Assembly (NCBI GenBank): GCA_040880065.1
Contig: JBBDJE010000053.1
Location: 13,896-77,895 of the forward strand
Reading direction: 5' to 3'
DNA length: 64,000 nucleotides
Source of the DNA: Abyssibius sp040880065
GTDB lineage: Bacteria; Pseudomonadota; Alphaproteobacteria; Rhodobacterales; Rhodobacteraceae
Shown: piece after piece, positions 43,914 to 52,182 of the stretch
Numbering within the stretch: position 1 is the stretch's first letter
Layout of the letters: each line of letters starts with the position of its first letter
Program-made: the position numbers and the translations under genes
The notes under the pieces: model-generated
What the model saw: only the letters and a program-made list of their open reading frames with translations
Databases searched by the model: none
Told to the model about the DNA's origin: nothing

Positions 43914-45341
43914 TTAAAGCCCTTTGGAACGATACGACGCCGCCACACGCCCGATCGACACCAGATAGGCCGCCGTGCGCAAATCGGTCACATCATCGCG
44001 CGAATGCCAGACCTCGCGCATCGCCTGATAGGCGGCGCGCATCGTGTCATCCAGCCCCGAGCGCACAAGCTCAAGCTCGCCCGCGCCTTTCAGGTAGCGG
44101 GTCTTGAATTTCGGGTCCATTTCCCATTTCAGCCCGCGATCTGCCGAAAGCCGTTCCAGTTCCTCCACCAGCAGCAGATGGCGGCTTTCCTCCTGGCGGC
44201 GCTGCATACGGCCAAAGCGGATATGGCTGAGGTTCTTGACCCATTCAAAATACGACACCGTCACACCGCCGGCATTGGCATACATATCGGGAATAATCAC
44301 CACGCCCTTGTCGCGCAATATTTCATCGGCCCCGGCGGTCACCGGACCGTTCGCAGCCTCGATCAGCAGCTTGGTCTTGATGCGGTCGGCGTTATCAAGG
44401 TTGATGACAGACTCCATCGCCGCGGGAATGAGAATGTCGCATTCCTCTTCCAGCACGGCTGCGCCATCTTCCACAAAAGTGCCGCGAAACCCCTTGACCC
44501 CGCCATTTGCAACGATATGGGCGCGCAACTCCTCGATGTTCAGTCCGTTTTCATCCATGATCGCGCCGTCACGCTCGATCACCGCCGTAATGATGCAGCC
44601 AGACTCCTCGCTCAGGAATTTGGCTGCATGATAGCCCACATTCCCCAGCCCCTGCACGATCACCCGCTTGCCATCAAGCGTGCCGCTCAGCCCGGCAATG
44701 GCAATGTCTTCAGGGTGGCGGAAAAACTCTTCCAGCGCATATTGCACACCGCGCCCTGTCGCCTCGACCCGGCCCTGAATACCGCCAGAGTTCAGCGGCT
44801 TGCCCGTCACGCAGGCGGCGCCGTTGATATCGGTGGTGTTCATGCGCTTGTACTGGTCGACAATCCACGCCATTTCACGCTCGCCTGTGCCCATATCGGG
44901 GGCGGGCACGTTTTGGGCGGGGTTGATCAGGTCGCGCTTGATCAGCTCATAGGCAAAGCGGCGGGTGATCAACTCGAGTTCATGCTCTTCCCATTCGCGC
45001 GGATCAATGCACAACCCGCCCTTGGAGCCGCCAAAAGGCGTTTCAACCAGCGCGCATTTATAGGTCATCAGCGCGGCAAGCGCCTCCACCTCGTCCTGGT
45101 TGACCGACATCGCAAAGCGGATGCCCCCCTTGACCGGCTCCATATGCTCGGAATGCACCGAACGATAGCCCGTAAAGGTCTTGATTTGCCCGCGCAACCG
45201 CACACCGAAGCGCACCGTATAGGTCGAGTTGCAAACGCGGATTTTTTCCTCAAGCCCCGGCGACATATCGGTCAACCGCGCGGCGCGGTTGAACATCATA
45301 TCGACGGATTCGCGAAAACTTGGTTCTCTGGTGGATGACAT
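43914..45341 (-). CDS. gdhA: Glutamate dehydrogenase (Glu/Leu/Phe/Val family)
   Basis: ATG 45341 with GAGG upstream gives 475 residues. YRSVHSEHMEPVKGGIRF and the catalytic PFGGSKGGL form the substrate domain, and VQGLGNVGYHAAKFL the NAD(P)-binding fold. Length and lack of extra domains fit a catabolic or bifunctional hexameric glutamate dehydrogenase. It interconverts glutamate and 2-oxoglutarate plus ammonia. The last 100 residues (RQEESRHLLLVEELERLSAD) form a helical tail common in alphaproteobacterial members. Confidence 0.93.
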   Translation of the reverse strand: MSSTREPSFRESVDMMFNRAARLTDMSPGLEEKIRVCNSTYTVRFGVRLRGQIKTFTGYRSVHSEHMEPVKGGIRFAMSVNQDEVEALAALMTYKCALVETPFGGSKGGLCIDPREWEEHELELITRRFAYELIKRDLINPAQNVPAPDMGTGEREMAWIVDQYKRMNTTDINGAACVTGKPLNSGGIQGRVEATGRGVQYALEEFFRHPEDIAIAGLSGTLDGKRVIVQGLGNVGYHAAKFLSEESGCIITAVIERDGAIMDENGLNIEELRAHIVANGGVKGFRGTFVEDGAAVLEEECDILIPAAMESVINLDNADRIKTKLLIEAANGPVTAGADEILRDKGVVIIPDMYANAGGVTVSYFEWVKNLSHIRFGRMQRRQEESRHLLLVEELERLSADRGLKWEMDPKFKTRYLKGAGELELVRSGLDDTMRAAYQAMREVWHSRDDVTDLRTAAYLVSIGRVAASYRSKGL

Positions 45342-45529
45342 TTTCCTCGGGCCTTTTGTTGTTCCCATGCCTTTTGCGGCAATGCGGTTAATGGCGGCTC
45401 GCGGTATTATGCGCATGAATCACAAACGGAGTCCTAACGCACCGCCTGCCCCGACCCTACCCCCAGTTGCAGATCGAAACAACCGGCCTGTTTGCACACT
45501 TCACAACACTTCCCCGGGCCAGCCAAGCG

Positions 45530-45616
45530 CGGTTCCAATCCGAATCCGTCCTGCACCAAAACTGGATGCGCGACGACGACCCCACCACAGGCCGCTACAT
45601 CCAAGCCGACCCGCTG
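45530..45616 (+). pseudogene. Remnant of an RHS-repeat protein core
   Basis: About 29 codons read RFQSESVLHQNWMRDDDPTT followed by GRYIQADPL. This is the RHS repeat-associated core signature (family form NWMRDYDPTTGRYIQADPLGL, from memory) with a D for Y change. No RHS coding sequence flanks it, and the frame turns into unrelated residues after PLC. It sits in the 328-nt space between the gdhA start and the hrpB end, which otherwise holds no gene I can support. Probably debris of a toxin/adhesin locus. Confidence 0.7.
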
Positions 45617-45669
45617 TGCTATACTTGGTTGCAAATAACAAGCGCCCGTCCCTTGGTCACAAACAGAAT

Positions 45670-48090
45670 TCAGCCGCTGCGCGGTTTCGCGCGGCGTGTG
45701 GCCTCGGCCGCGGCGGGGTCTTCGGGCCAGTGGTGGCGCGGGTATCGTCCGCGCAGGTCCTTGCGCACATCGCTGTAGGAATTGGCCCAGAACCCGGGCA
45801 GATCAGCGGTAATCTGCACCGGTCGTTGCGCGGGCGACAGCAGTTCAACCAGCAGCGGCTGGTGTTTGGGGCCAATGCAGGGGTGGCGCGTCTGGCCGAA
45901 CATTTCTTGCAAGCGCACCGAAACGCTGGGCTGCGCGCCGCCATAATCTATCGCCAGGCGCGTGCCGGTAGGGGCCACTATCGCCGCGGGTGCCAGATCA
46001 TCCAGCGCGGCCTTGCCCGCCCAGCCAAGCCGCGCCTGCAAGGCATCCATAAGCGCAACACGCGCCAAATCCTCGGCGCGGCGCAACCCACCCAAAAACG
46101 GCGCAAGCCAGTCATCAAGTGCAGCCAGCAGCGCCGCATCCGAAAAATCGGGCAGCTCCGCGCCTTGGCGCCGCGCCCATTGCACCCGCGCCACGAAATA
46201 GCGGCAAGATTTGCTCCATGGCAAGCTGGCCAGTCCGAGTTGGGCAACCCCCTCGCACAAAGCCGCCGCAACCGCTTCGGGCCGGGCATCGGGCCAATGC
46301 GCATCGCTCAGCACCAACGCGTCCAGCTGGCGCTGGCGGCGCGCCAGAACGGCACGGTCGCGTCGCGACCATGTGCAGACATCAACCTCGGCAATCCGGT
46401 TACCATGCAGCGCCTCGATCTCGCCAAGGCTGAGCGCCGCCGCCAGCCGGATTTTGGCCGAGCGCATGTCGCCATCCAGATCGGCAGCCACCAAAAACCC
46501 CTGCCCTGCCAGCCCATCGCCCTGCGGCAGTGCCGCCTCCTTGCCGCCCGCCATCAGGTAGCGCCCATCGCCACCGGGCCGGGCCATGGCGATCCGGTCC
46601 GGATAGGCAAGCGCCAGCAGCGCGCCCGCGCCCAGCCCGTTTTCCGCCCCCGCAAATTTGGCCAGCCGCCTTGCTTCCAGCTTCGCCTCAGGTGCCGCAC
46701 CGCTGCGCATCGCATGCAGGCGCGGGGCAATATCCACCCCCGCCGCGCGCATCGGCACGCGCAGCGATAGCAGTGCTGCAAGCTCTGCCGCCAGCGCACC
46801 GCCGCCCGCAACCAGCATATGCGCAAGGCGCGGATGCGCAGGCACCTGTGCCAATGCACGGCCATGCGCGGTAATGCCGCCCGCCGCATCCAAAGCCCCC
46901 AAATGCTGCATCAGTTCGACCGCCGCCGCCCAGGCCGGTGCGGGGGGCGGCGTTAAAAACCGCACATCATCGGGGCTGCGCGCCCCCCAAATGGCCAGTT
47001 CCAGCACAAGCGGCGCAAGGTCAGCTGCGGCAATCTCGGGTGGTGCAAAGGCGGCCAGCGCACCCTCTTCACCCTTACTCCACAAGCGAAAACACTGCCC
47101 CGGCCCCACGCGCCCCGCGCGGCCCTGCCGCTGGGTGGCTTCGGCACGGCTGACCCGTTCGGTCACCAAACGCGCCATGCCGGAAGCCGCGTCATAGCGT
47201 GACCGCCGCGCCAACCCGGCATCAACCACAACCGAAATATCGGGGATGGTGACCGAGGTTTCGGCAATCGCGCTGGCCAGCACCAGCTTGCGCCCCGCCA
47301 CTGGGGCCAGCGCGCGGCGCTGCTGGGCAAAGGGCAGCGCGCCGTAAAGCGGCAACATTTCCACGCCATCCGGCAGGCCCGCCATCAGCGCCATCACCCG
47401 GCGAATTTCGCCCTCGCCGGGCAAAAACACCAGCACACCGCCGCTGGTCTCCGCCAGAACCTCGCGCAGCGCAGCCGCCACGACTGCTTCAAGCCGTGGC
47501 GGCCGCCCGCGCATGGGCATCGCTGGCTTGTGGTGCACTTCAACCTCAAAACTGCGCCCCTCGGCGGTAATAAGCGGCGCATCCAAAAGCGCCGCTACAG
47601 GGCCAGCATCCAGCGTGGCCGACATCACCAGCAATTTCAAATCGGGGCGCAGGGCGGCGCGCATTTCCATGCATAGCGCCAACCCCAGATCAGCGTTCAG
47701 GCTACGCTCGTGGAACTCGTCAAAAATCACACAGCCAACCCCGGCAAGCTCCGGGTCATGCTGTAGCATGCGGGTCAAAATCCCCTCGGTCAGCACCTCG
47801 ATGCGGGTATCGCGCGACAGTTTCGCCTCGCCGCGCATCCTATAGCCCACGCGCCCGCCCACCGCCTCGCCAAGGCTGGCTGCCATGCGTTCTGCCGCCG
47901 CGCGCGCCGCCACGCGCCGCGGCTCCAGCATCACAATGCGCCCGTCAATCCCACCCCAGTCCAGCAAGGCCAGCGGCAGACGTGTGGTTTTGCCCGAACC
48001 CGTGGGCGCCTGCAGCACCGCGCAGCCGCCATTGCCCAGCGCATCAAGCAGCGCAGGCACAGCCGTCTTTACAGGAAAGTGTTCATCCAT
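45670..48090 (-). CDS. hrpB: ATP-dependent RNA helicase HrpB
   Basis: ATG 48090 gives 806 residues, normal for HrpB. The DExH helicase core holds APTGSGKTTRLPLALL, MLEPRRVAARAAAERM, VIFDEFHERSLNADL and LLVMSATLDA, then QRQGRAGRVGPG as motif VI. HA2 and the HrpB-specific C-terminal region (VRLQEMFGQTRHP, QPLLVELLSPAQRPVQITAD, DLRGRYPRHHWPEDP) follow. The long open frame upstream of this ATG has no family support. Its cellular role in bacteria is poorly defined. It lies next to the RHS remnant. Confidence 0.95.
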   Translation of the reverse strand: MDEHFPVKTAVPALLDALGNGGCAVLQAPTGSGKTTRLPLALLDWGGIDGRIVMLEPRRVAARAAAERMAASLGEAVGGRVGYRMRGEAKLSRDTRIEVLTEGILTRMLQHDPELAGVGCVIFDEFHERSLNADLGLALCMEMRAALRPDLKLLVMSATLDAGPVAALLDAPLITAEGRSFEVEVHHKPAMPMRGRPPRLEAVVAAALREVLAETSGGVLVFLPGEGEIRRVMALMAGLPDGVEMLPLYGALPFAQQRRALAPVAGRKLVLASAIAETSVTIPDISVVVDAGLARRSRYDAASGMARLVTERVSRAEATQRQGRAGRVGPGQCFRLWSKGEEGALAAFAPPEIAAADLAPLVLELAIWGARSPDDVRFLTPPPAPAWAAAVELMQHLGALDAAGGITAHGRALAQVPAHPRLAHMLVAGGGALAAELAALLSLRVPMRAAGVDIAPRLHAMRSGAAPEAKLEARRLAKFAGAENGLGAGALLALAYPDRIAMARPGGDGRYLMAGGKEAALPQGDGLAGQGFLVAADLDGDMRSAKIRLAAALSLGEIEALHGNRIAEVDVCTWSRRDRAVLARRQRQLDALVLSDAHWPDARPEAVAAALCEGVAQLGLASLPWSKSCRYFVARVQWARRQGAELPDFSDAALLAALDDWLAPFLGGLRRAEDLARVALMDALQARLGWAGKAALDDLAPAAIVAPTGTRLAIDYGGAQPSVSVRLQEMFGQTRHPCIGPKHQPLLVELLSPAQRPVQITADLPGFWANSYSDVRKDLRGRYPRHHWPEDPAAAEATRRAKPRSG

Positions 48091-48126
48091 GCCCCTAGCT
48101 ACCCCGCCAGCCCGCGCCCATCCAGC

Positions 48127-48181
48127 CCCCATCTTTTGTTCATAAATATCCCACGGGGGTCTGGGGGTGTGAAACCCCCAG
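48127..48181 (+). repeat. Hairpin-tailed intergenic repeat, copy 5
   Basis: The core CCCCATCTTTTGTTCATAAA begins at 48127, followed by CCCACGGGGG and a hairpin with arms CTGGGGGT and ACCCCCAG (48161-48181). Unlike the other copies it lies between divergent genes (hrpB and the GMC oxidoreductase). A G-tract (48196-48204) follows. Confidence 0.75.
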
Positions 48182-48318
48182 CTTGATACAGCGGCGCGGG
48201 GGGGGGTAATCAAACCATTACACGCAGCCGCAACAAACCCGCCCCCAGCATTATATTCCCCATTGCGCCCTTGCCGTGCCCCTTGCAGTATCTGCCCAGA
48301 AAAATCAGTGGAAAGATC

Positions 48319-49914
48319 ATGGCAGAGTTTGATTTCATCATCATCGGCGCTGGCTCGGCGGGCTGCGTGCTGGCCGACAGGCTCAGCCGCAGCGGCCAGT
48401 ATTCGGTGGCGATCATCGAGGCAGGCGGTGCGGATTCCCACCCCTATATCAAACTGCCCATCGGCTATGGCCGCACGTTCTATAACCCGAAAATCAACTG
48501 GAAATTCACCGCCCAGCCCGACCCTGGCCTTGCCAACCGCGCCGCTTATTGGCCACGCGGCAAGGTGCTCGGCGGCTCGTCTTCCATCAATGCGCTGGTC
48601 TATTGCCGGGGCCTGAAGCATGACTTTGAAGACTGGGCCATGCCCGGCTGGGACTGGCGCGCCATTCAGGCCGCTTACACAGAAATTGAAACCCGTATCG
48701 CGCCAGATGGCAGCATAACGGGCAGCGGCCAGCTGCATGTTACCAATGTTTCCAGGCGCGCGCATCCGATCAAAGCCAACTACCTCGCCGCGGGCCGCGA
48801 AATTGGTCTGCGCGAAACCGATAGCTTCAACGGTGACAACCCCGAAGGCGTGGGGCTATACGAGATCACCACGCGGCGCGGCATGCGCCATTCCGCAGCC
48901 TCTGCCTTCCTCAACCCGGCGCTTAAGCGCAACAATGTCACGCTCATCAAAAACCGGCTGGTTGATACGCTCACCTTCACTGGCGCCCGCGCCACCGGCA
49001 TCCGGCTTGCCAATGGCCAGACCCATGCGGCGCGGCGCGAGGTTATCTTGTCGGCGGGTGCAATCGGTTCGGTGCAAATTTTGCAACGCTCCGGCATTGG
49101 CCCCGGCGCGGCCTTACAAAACTGCGGCATTGAAACCCGCATCGACAACCCCAATGTCGGCGGCAATCTGCAAGACCATCTCGGCATCAACTATTACTAT
49201 AAATCCACCGTGCCGACCCTCAACAACCGGCTTGCGCCGTGGTGGGGCAAGCTGCTGTGCGGATTGCAATATCTGGTCACGCGCGGCGGCCCGCTATCGC
49301 TTTCGGTTAACCAGTGCGGCGGCTTTGTGCGCGCCATGCCCGGTGATGGCCCTGCCGATACGCAGCTTTACTTCAACCCCGCCACTTACACCACCACACC
49401 CGATGGCAAGCGCGAAATCATCAACCCCGACCCGTTCGCAGGCTTTTTGATCTCATTTCAGCCCTGCCGCCCGCAAAGCCGTGGCCGCGTTGATATTTCC
49501 GCCAAAGCCCCCGACGCCGCTCCGCACATCGCCCCCAATTCGCTGGCCACCAACCGTGACCGCGCCGAAGTGCTGGCCGGTGCGCGCCTTGTGCAACGCA
49601 TGATGGCGAGCAAAGCGCTTGGCGCCATCACCAAAGACAGCATCGGCCCCACGCCCGAAAAAATGGATGATGCCGCAATTCTCGATGACTTTGCGCAGCG
49701 CGGCGGCACGGTGTTTCACCCCGTTGCCACCTGCCGCATGGCCCCAAGCGCCAAAACCGGCGTGCTCGACGCCCGCCTGCGCGTGTTCGGCACCCAAGGC
49801 CTGCGCGTGATCGACGCCTCGTCCATGCCGAACCTCACATCAGGCAATACCAACGCCCCCACCATCATGCTGGCATGGCGCGCGGCAGATATGGTGCTGG
49901 CCGACCAGCGCTAG
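48319..49914 (+). CDS. GMC family FAD-dependent oxidoreductase, choline dehydrogenase-like
   Basis: ATG 48319 follows GTGGAAAG and gives 531 residues. The FAD motif FIIIGAGSAGCVLADRL is at the N-terminus, then WPRGKVLGGSSSINALVYCR (GMC signature 1), ILSAGAIGSVQILQRSGIG (signature 2) and the active-site histidine in VFHPVATCRM near the end. It would oxidise an alcohol. Betaine aldehyde dehydrogenase or betI genes are not adjacent, so choline as substrate is not shown. Related enzymes also act on polyethylene glycol or other alcohols. Confidence 0.88.
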   Translation: MAEFDFIIIGAGSAGCVLADRLSRSGQYSVAIIEAGGADSHPYIKLPIGYGRTFYNPKINWKFTAQPDPGLANRAAYWPRGKVLGGSSSINALVYCRGLKHDFEDWAMPGWDWRAIQAAYTEIETRIAPDGSITGSGQLHVTNVSRRAHPIKANYLAAGREIGLRETDSFNGDNPEGVGLYEITTRRGMRHSAASAFLNPALKRNNVTLIKNRLVDTLTFTGARATGIRLANGQTHAARREVILSAGAIGSVQILQRSGIGPGAALQNCGIETRIDNPNVGGNLQDHLGINYYYKSTVPTLNNRLAPWWGKLLCGLQYLVTRGGPLSLSVNQCGGFVRAMPGDGPADTQLYFNPATYTTTPDGKREIINPDPFAGFLISFQPCRPQSRGRVDISAKAPDAAPHIAPNSLATNRDRAEVLAGARLVQRMMASKALGAITKDSIGPTPEKMDDAAILDDFAQRGGTVFHPVATCRMAPSAKTGVLDARLRVFGTQGLRVIDASSMPNLTSGNTNAPTIMLAWRAADMVLADQR

Positions 49915-49934
49915 CAGTTCAAGACCCGGCACAG

Positions 49935-49985
49935 CCCCCACGGTTTTTGCGCAGCAGTCTGGCTGCGCAAAGGCGGTCGTGGGGG
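49935..49985. terminator. Two-tier stem-loop at the edge of the AIPR island
   Basis: Outer arms CCCCCACG (49935-49942) and CGTGGGGG (49978-49985) enclose inner arms TTTGCGCAGC (49946-49955) and GCTGCGCAAA (49962-49971) around AGTCTG. It follows the GMC gene by 20 nt and precedes the end of the AIPR gene by about 80 nt, so it may terminate transcription from both sides or mark an insertion edge. Confidence 0.5.
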
Positions 49986-50062
49986 GATGCGGACGGCGCT
50001 TGGGCAGACTTGAACGGCGGCTATGTATCGGAAGCAGGACCGTGCACACTACTTCCAATATC

Positions 50063-51814
50063 CTAGCCGCTCTCCCTTCGCTCGACAGAAAGGCGCTTCA
50101 CTTCATCAACCAAAGGTCGTGACTTTGCGCTATCTCGTTCAAGTTCAAGGCCGAGGTTTTGTAGTCCTTGCTTCACAATTAAAACGCACTCATCGAACGC
50201 GTCCTTCGAGGTACTCTGTTTCGAGAGCTTGATTAACAGCCCGTCACAGTATGCTTCACATTTTTTGCTCTTTGCACCACAAAATTCTTGCTCTTCGAAG
50301 CGGTGACGAAAAGCCAGCAGTAGATAGAATTTAAAGGGGCGAATGACACGCTCTGAAGCGTCCAAACGGCGGATGGCTATTTCAAACCGATACGCGGCGA
50401 AAGCTGAGGTATAATAGGCATCGGGGCGATGATCGTTCTGAAAGACGCGATCCTTGTTGTTCTTGAGCAGAGTGCCTTGGTAACGGCCAGCTTGGTTCGG
50501 AACATTACAGAACATTGAAGCGTAGTATTTTAGCTGCGCACCTTTTGTTACTATCCTACCTTTTTCGATTCCTTCGGATCGCGCATATTGCTTTCCTCGT
50601 CGTTCGTAGAATAGCTGGAAATCTCCGTCTTTGGCCGCATAATAATCCTCCAAATCATGTTGGAACGATGTGAATGCTAGCAGGTCGTTTTCATCCACTT
50701 GTGTCTGCTTGTTGGTTGACTTGATGATAGCTTGGGCCACTTCCTCATCTACCGTGTGGATAAGCTTGATAGGCACATGCAGCTCGTTGCTAACATTAGT
50801 TCGGTTTTCAAAGATCACATGGCTGGTTTGACAGCCATTCACGATTTGATAATCTTCCAAAAGGTAGTTATTAGAAGTCGGCCTTATGTTCTTAGCAACT
50901 ATTGTTATCCCATTGTTTCTCAGTACGAACTGATCTAATTCACCAGTCTGAATTGTCTGTGCAATGTCTGTATTGACAGGATTTGCACCTTGAAAGTCAC
51001 GCACATTATCTACGAAAACAGTGCGCAACAGATTTCCATCGTCGTCTACCAATAGCTTCAAAAACTCGGACGCGGGTAAAAAGCAAACGTATGCCGCCTC
51101 AACACCACGAATTGTTGGCAGAGTAATCAAATTTTCAATTCTCACACTTCGAGAAAGACTTGTCTTGGTTTGTCGATACAGCTTTTGTAGTTCTCTAGCT
51201 CCAAGTGGTTCAAATGACACCTCAGAAAAAAGATTTGTATCGTTAAGCTCTTCCCGTTTTCGTGAAATAATGCTAGTTATGTATGGGTCGTTCTTCCAAG
51301 TTCCTGTGCATGCATAGAATATACGACAAATAGGGTTATCTTTTAGCTTGGCCGCGTTCTCATATACCTTATTTCTTATCTCAATTAAACGTTTTATATC
51401 ATCGTTAAATGGGAGAGATTGGTTATCAGCGAAAACCTCCTTGACCAGATTGTCACCGAGCGCGAGCATGGCAGCGCCATCAAAATTACTTGATGTCTTT
51501 GCTTGAAGAATCAGGAACTCAACATCCATAGCTCCGCTCATAGACAGGATATCATCTACCACTTGCGCATCGAATACAAACCGACCGTTAATCTTAACGG
51601 CAAAAGCGTCAACGTTTAGATCGCCACCGTCCCCACAGACGACATCAGCTGTATCTATTTCCTCAGGAAACCGCGAAGAAAACACGCTAAATGATGAAAA
51701 ATGTTCAAATTGATCTGAAGCGCTAAAATTGGTCAGGCCGTTAGCTTCGGAGAAAGCTGTGATTAAGGATTGTGTAACGGGATCCATGGTTCTTAATTCT
51801 CCACTGTTGGGCAT
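50063..51814 (-). CDS. AIPR family (abortive infection phage resistance) protein
   Basis: The 583-residue protein matches the AIPR family in its core: FVLRNNGITIVAKNI (296-310) and QIVNGCQTSHVIF (323-335). Further N-terminal, VDAFAV (D69) and DVEFLILQAKTSS (Q104, K106) look like a PD-(D/E)xK nuclease-type site. Genes of this family are known from abortive-infection and other phage-defence settings. This gene is markedly AT-richer than both flanks, has no partner gene and reads against its neighbours, so it is probably acquired. A second in-frame ATG at 51787 is equally possible as start, since neither has a clear ribosome site. Confidence 0.82.
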   Translation of the reverse strand: MPNSGELRTMDPVTQSLITAFSEANGLTNFSASDQFEHFSSFSVFSSRFPEEIDTADVVCGDGGDLNVDAFAVKINGRFVFDAQVVDDILSMSGAMDVEFLILQAKTSSNFDGAAMLALGDNLVKEVFADNQSLPFNDDIKRLIEIRNKVYENAAKLKDNPICRIFYACTGTWKNDPYITSIISRKREELNDTNLFSEVSFEPLGARELQKLYRQTKTSLSRSVRIENLITLPTIRGVEAAYVCFLPASEFLKLLVDDDGNLLRTVFVDNVRDFQGANPVNTDIAQTIQTGELDQFVLRNNGITIVAKNIRPTSNNYLLEDYQIVNGCQTSHVIFENRTNVSNELHVPIKLIHTVDEEVAQAIIKSTNKQTQVDENDLLAFTSFQHDLEDYYAAKDGDFQLFYERRGKQYARSEGIEKGRIVTKGAQLKYYASMFCNVPNQAGRYQGTLLKNNKDRVFQNDHRPDAYYTSAFAAYRFEIAIRRLDASERVIRPFKFYLLLAFRHRFEEQEFCGAKSKKCEAYCDGLLIKLSKQSTSKDAFDECVLIVKQGLQNLGLELERDSAKSRPLVDEVKRLSVERRESG

Positions 51815-52182
51815 CTAGAAGTTGTTAGCATTAGATTGTCTTCGATTACTATCGAAAGGTTGGTCGAGACAGAGCATCTGGGTTTCAGGCTCAACTGACG
51901 CTAGGTTTGCCCTCCCTGTTTTCAGAAGGGCAGGTTCAAGCCGACCTCAAGGCTGGTCGCCGCGTATTGCGACGTGCCAACCCGTCATTGTCTTTGTCAA
52001 GGCGCGGCGCGCCGCCAAACATGAACCGCACTGCCGATACGTTTATTCGCTTGCAATGGCATGGCCGCGCCAGCGGCACCGTCTTGCCAAGCCTCAACCC
52101 TCATAACCTGCGCTCTATGTTGCCCAAAGCATAAATATCGTGTCTACCGCTATATGCAGGCAATCAGTTTACCAGGCGCAGC
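51815..52182. other. 368-nt noncoding stretch upstream of the AIPR gene
   Basis: Short open frames here (for example 51907-52134) show no recognisable protein features. The first 60 nt are AT-rich like the AIPR gene and should hold its promoter. From about 51880 the composition returns to that of the chromosome. I see no terminal repeats or target duplication. A GGCGCAG stretch precedes the next ATG. Confidence 0.5.

Noticed and set aside
43704..45338. A 544-codon open frame antisense to gdhA.
   Set aside because: It mirrors the high-GC codons of a clear glutamate dehydrogenase and has no domain features of its own.
45229..46770. A 513-codon open frame antisense to hrpB and gdhA.
   Set aside because: Arginine/proline/alanine-rich mirror translation without family motifs; hrpB on the other strand is full length.
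48091..48765. A 225-residue upstream extension of HrpB.
   Set aside because: It runs through a repeat copy and the start of the divergent GMC gene; the normal HrpB N-terminus begins at 48090.
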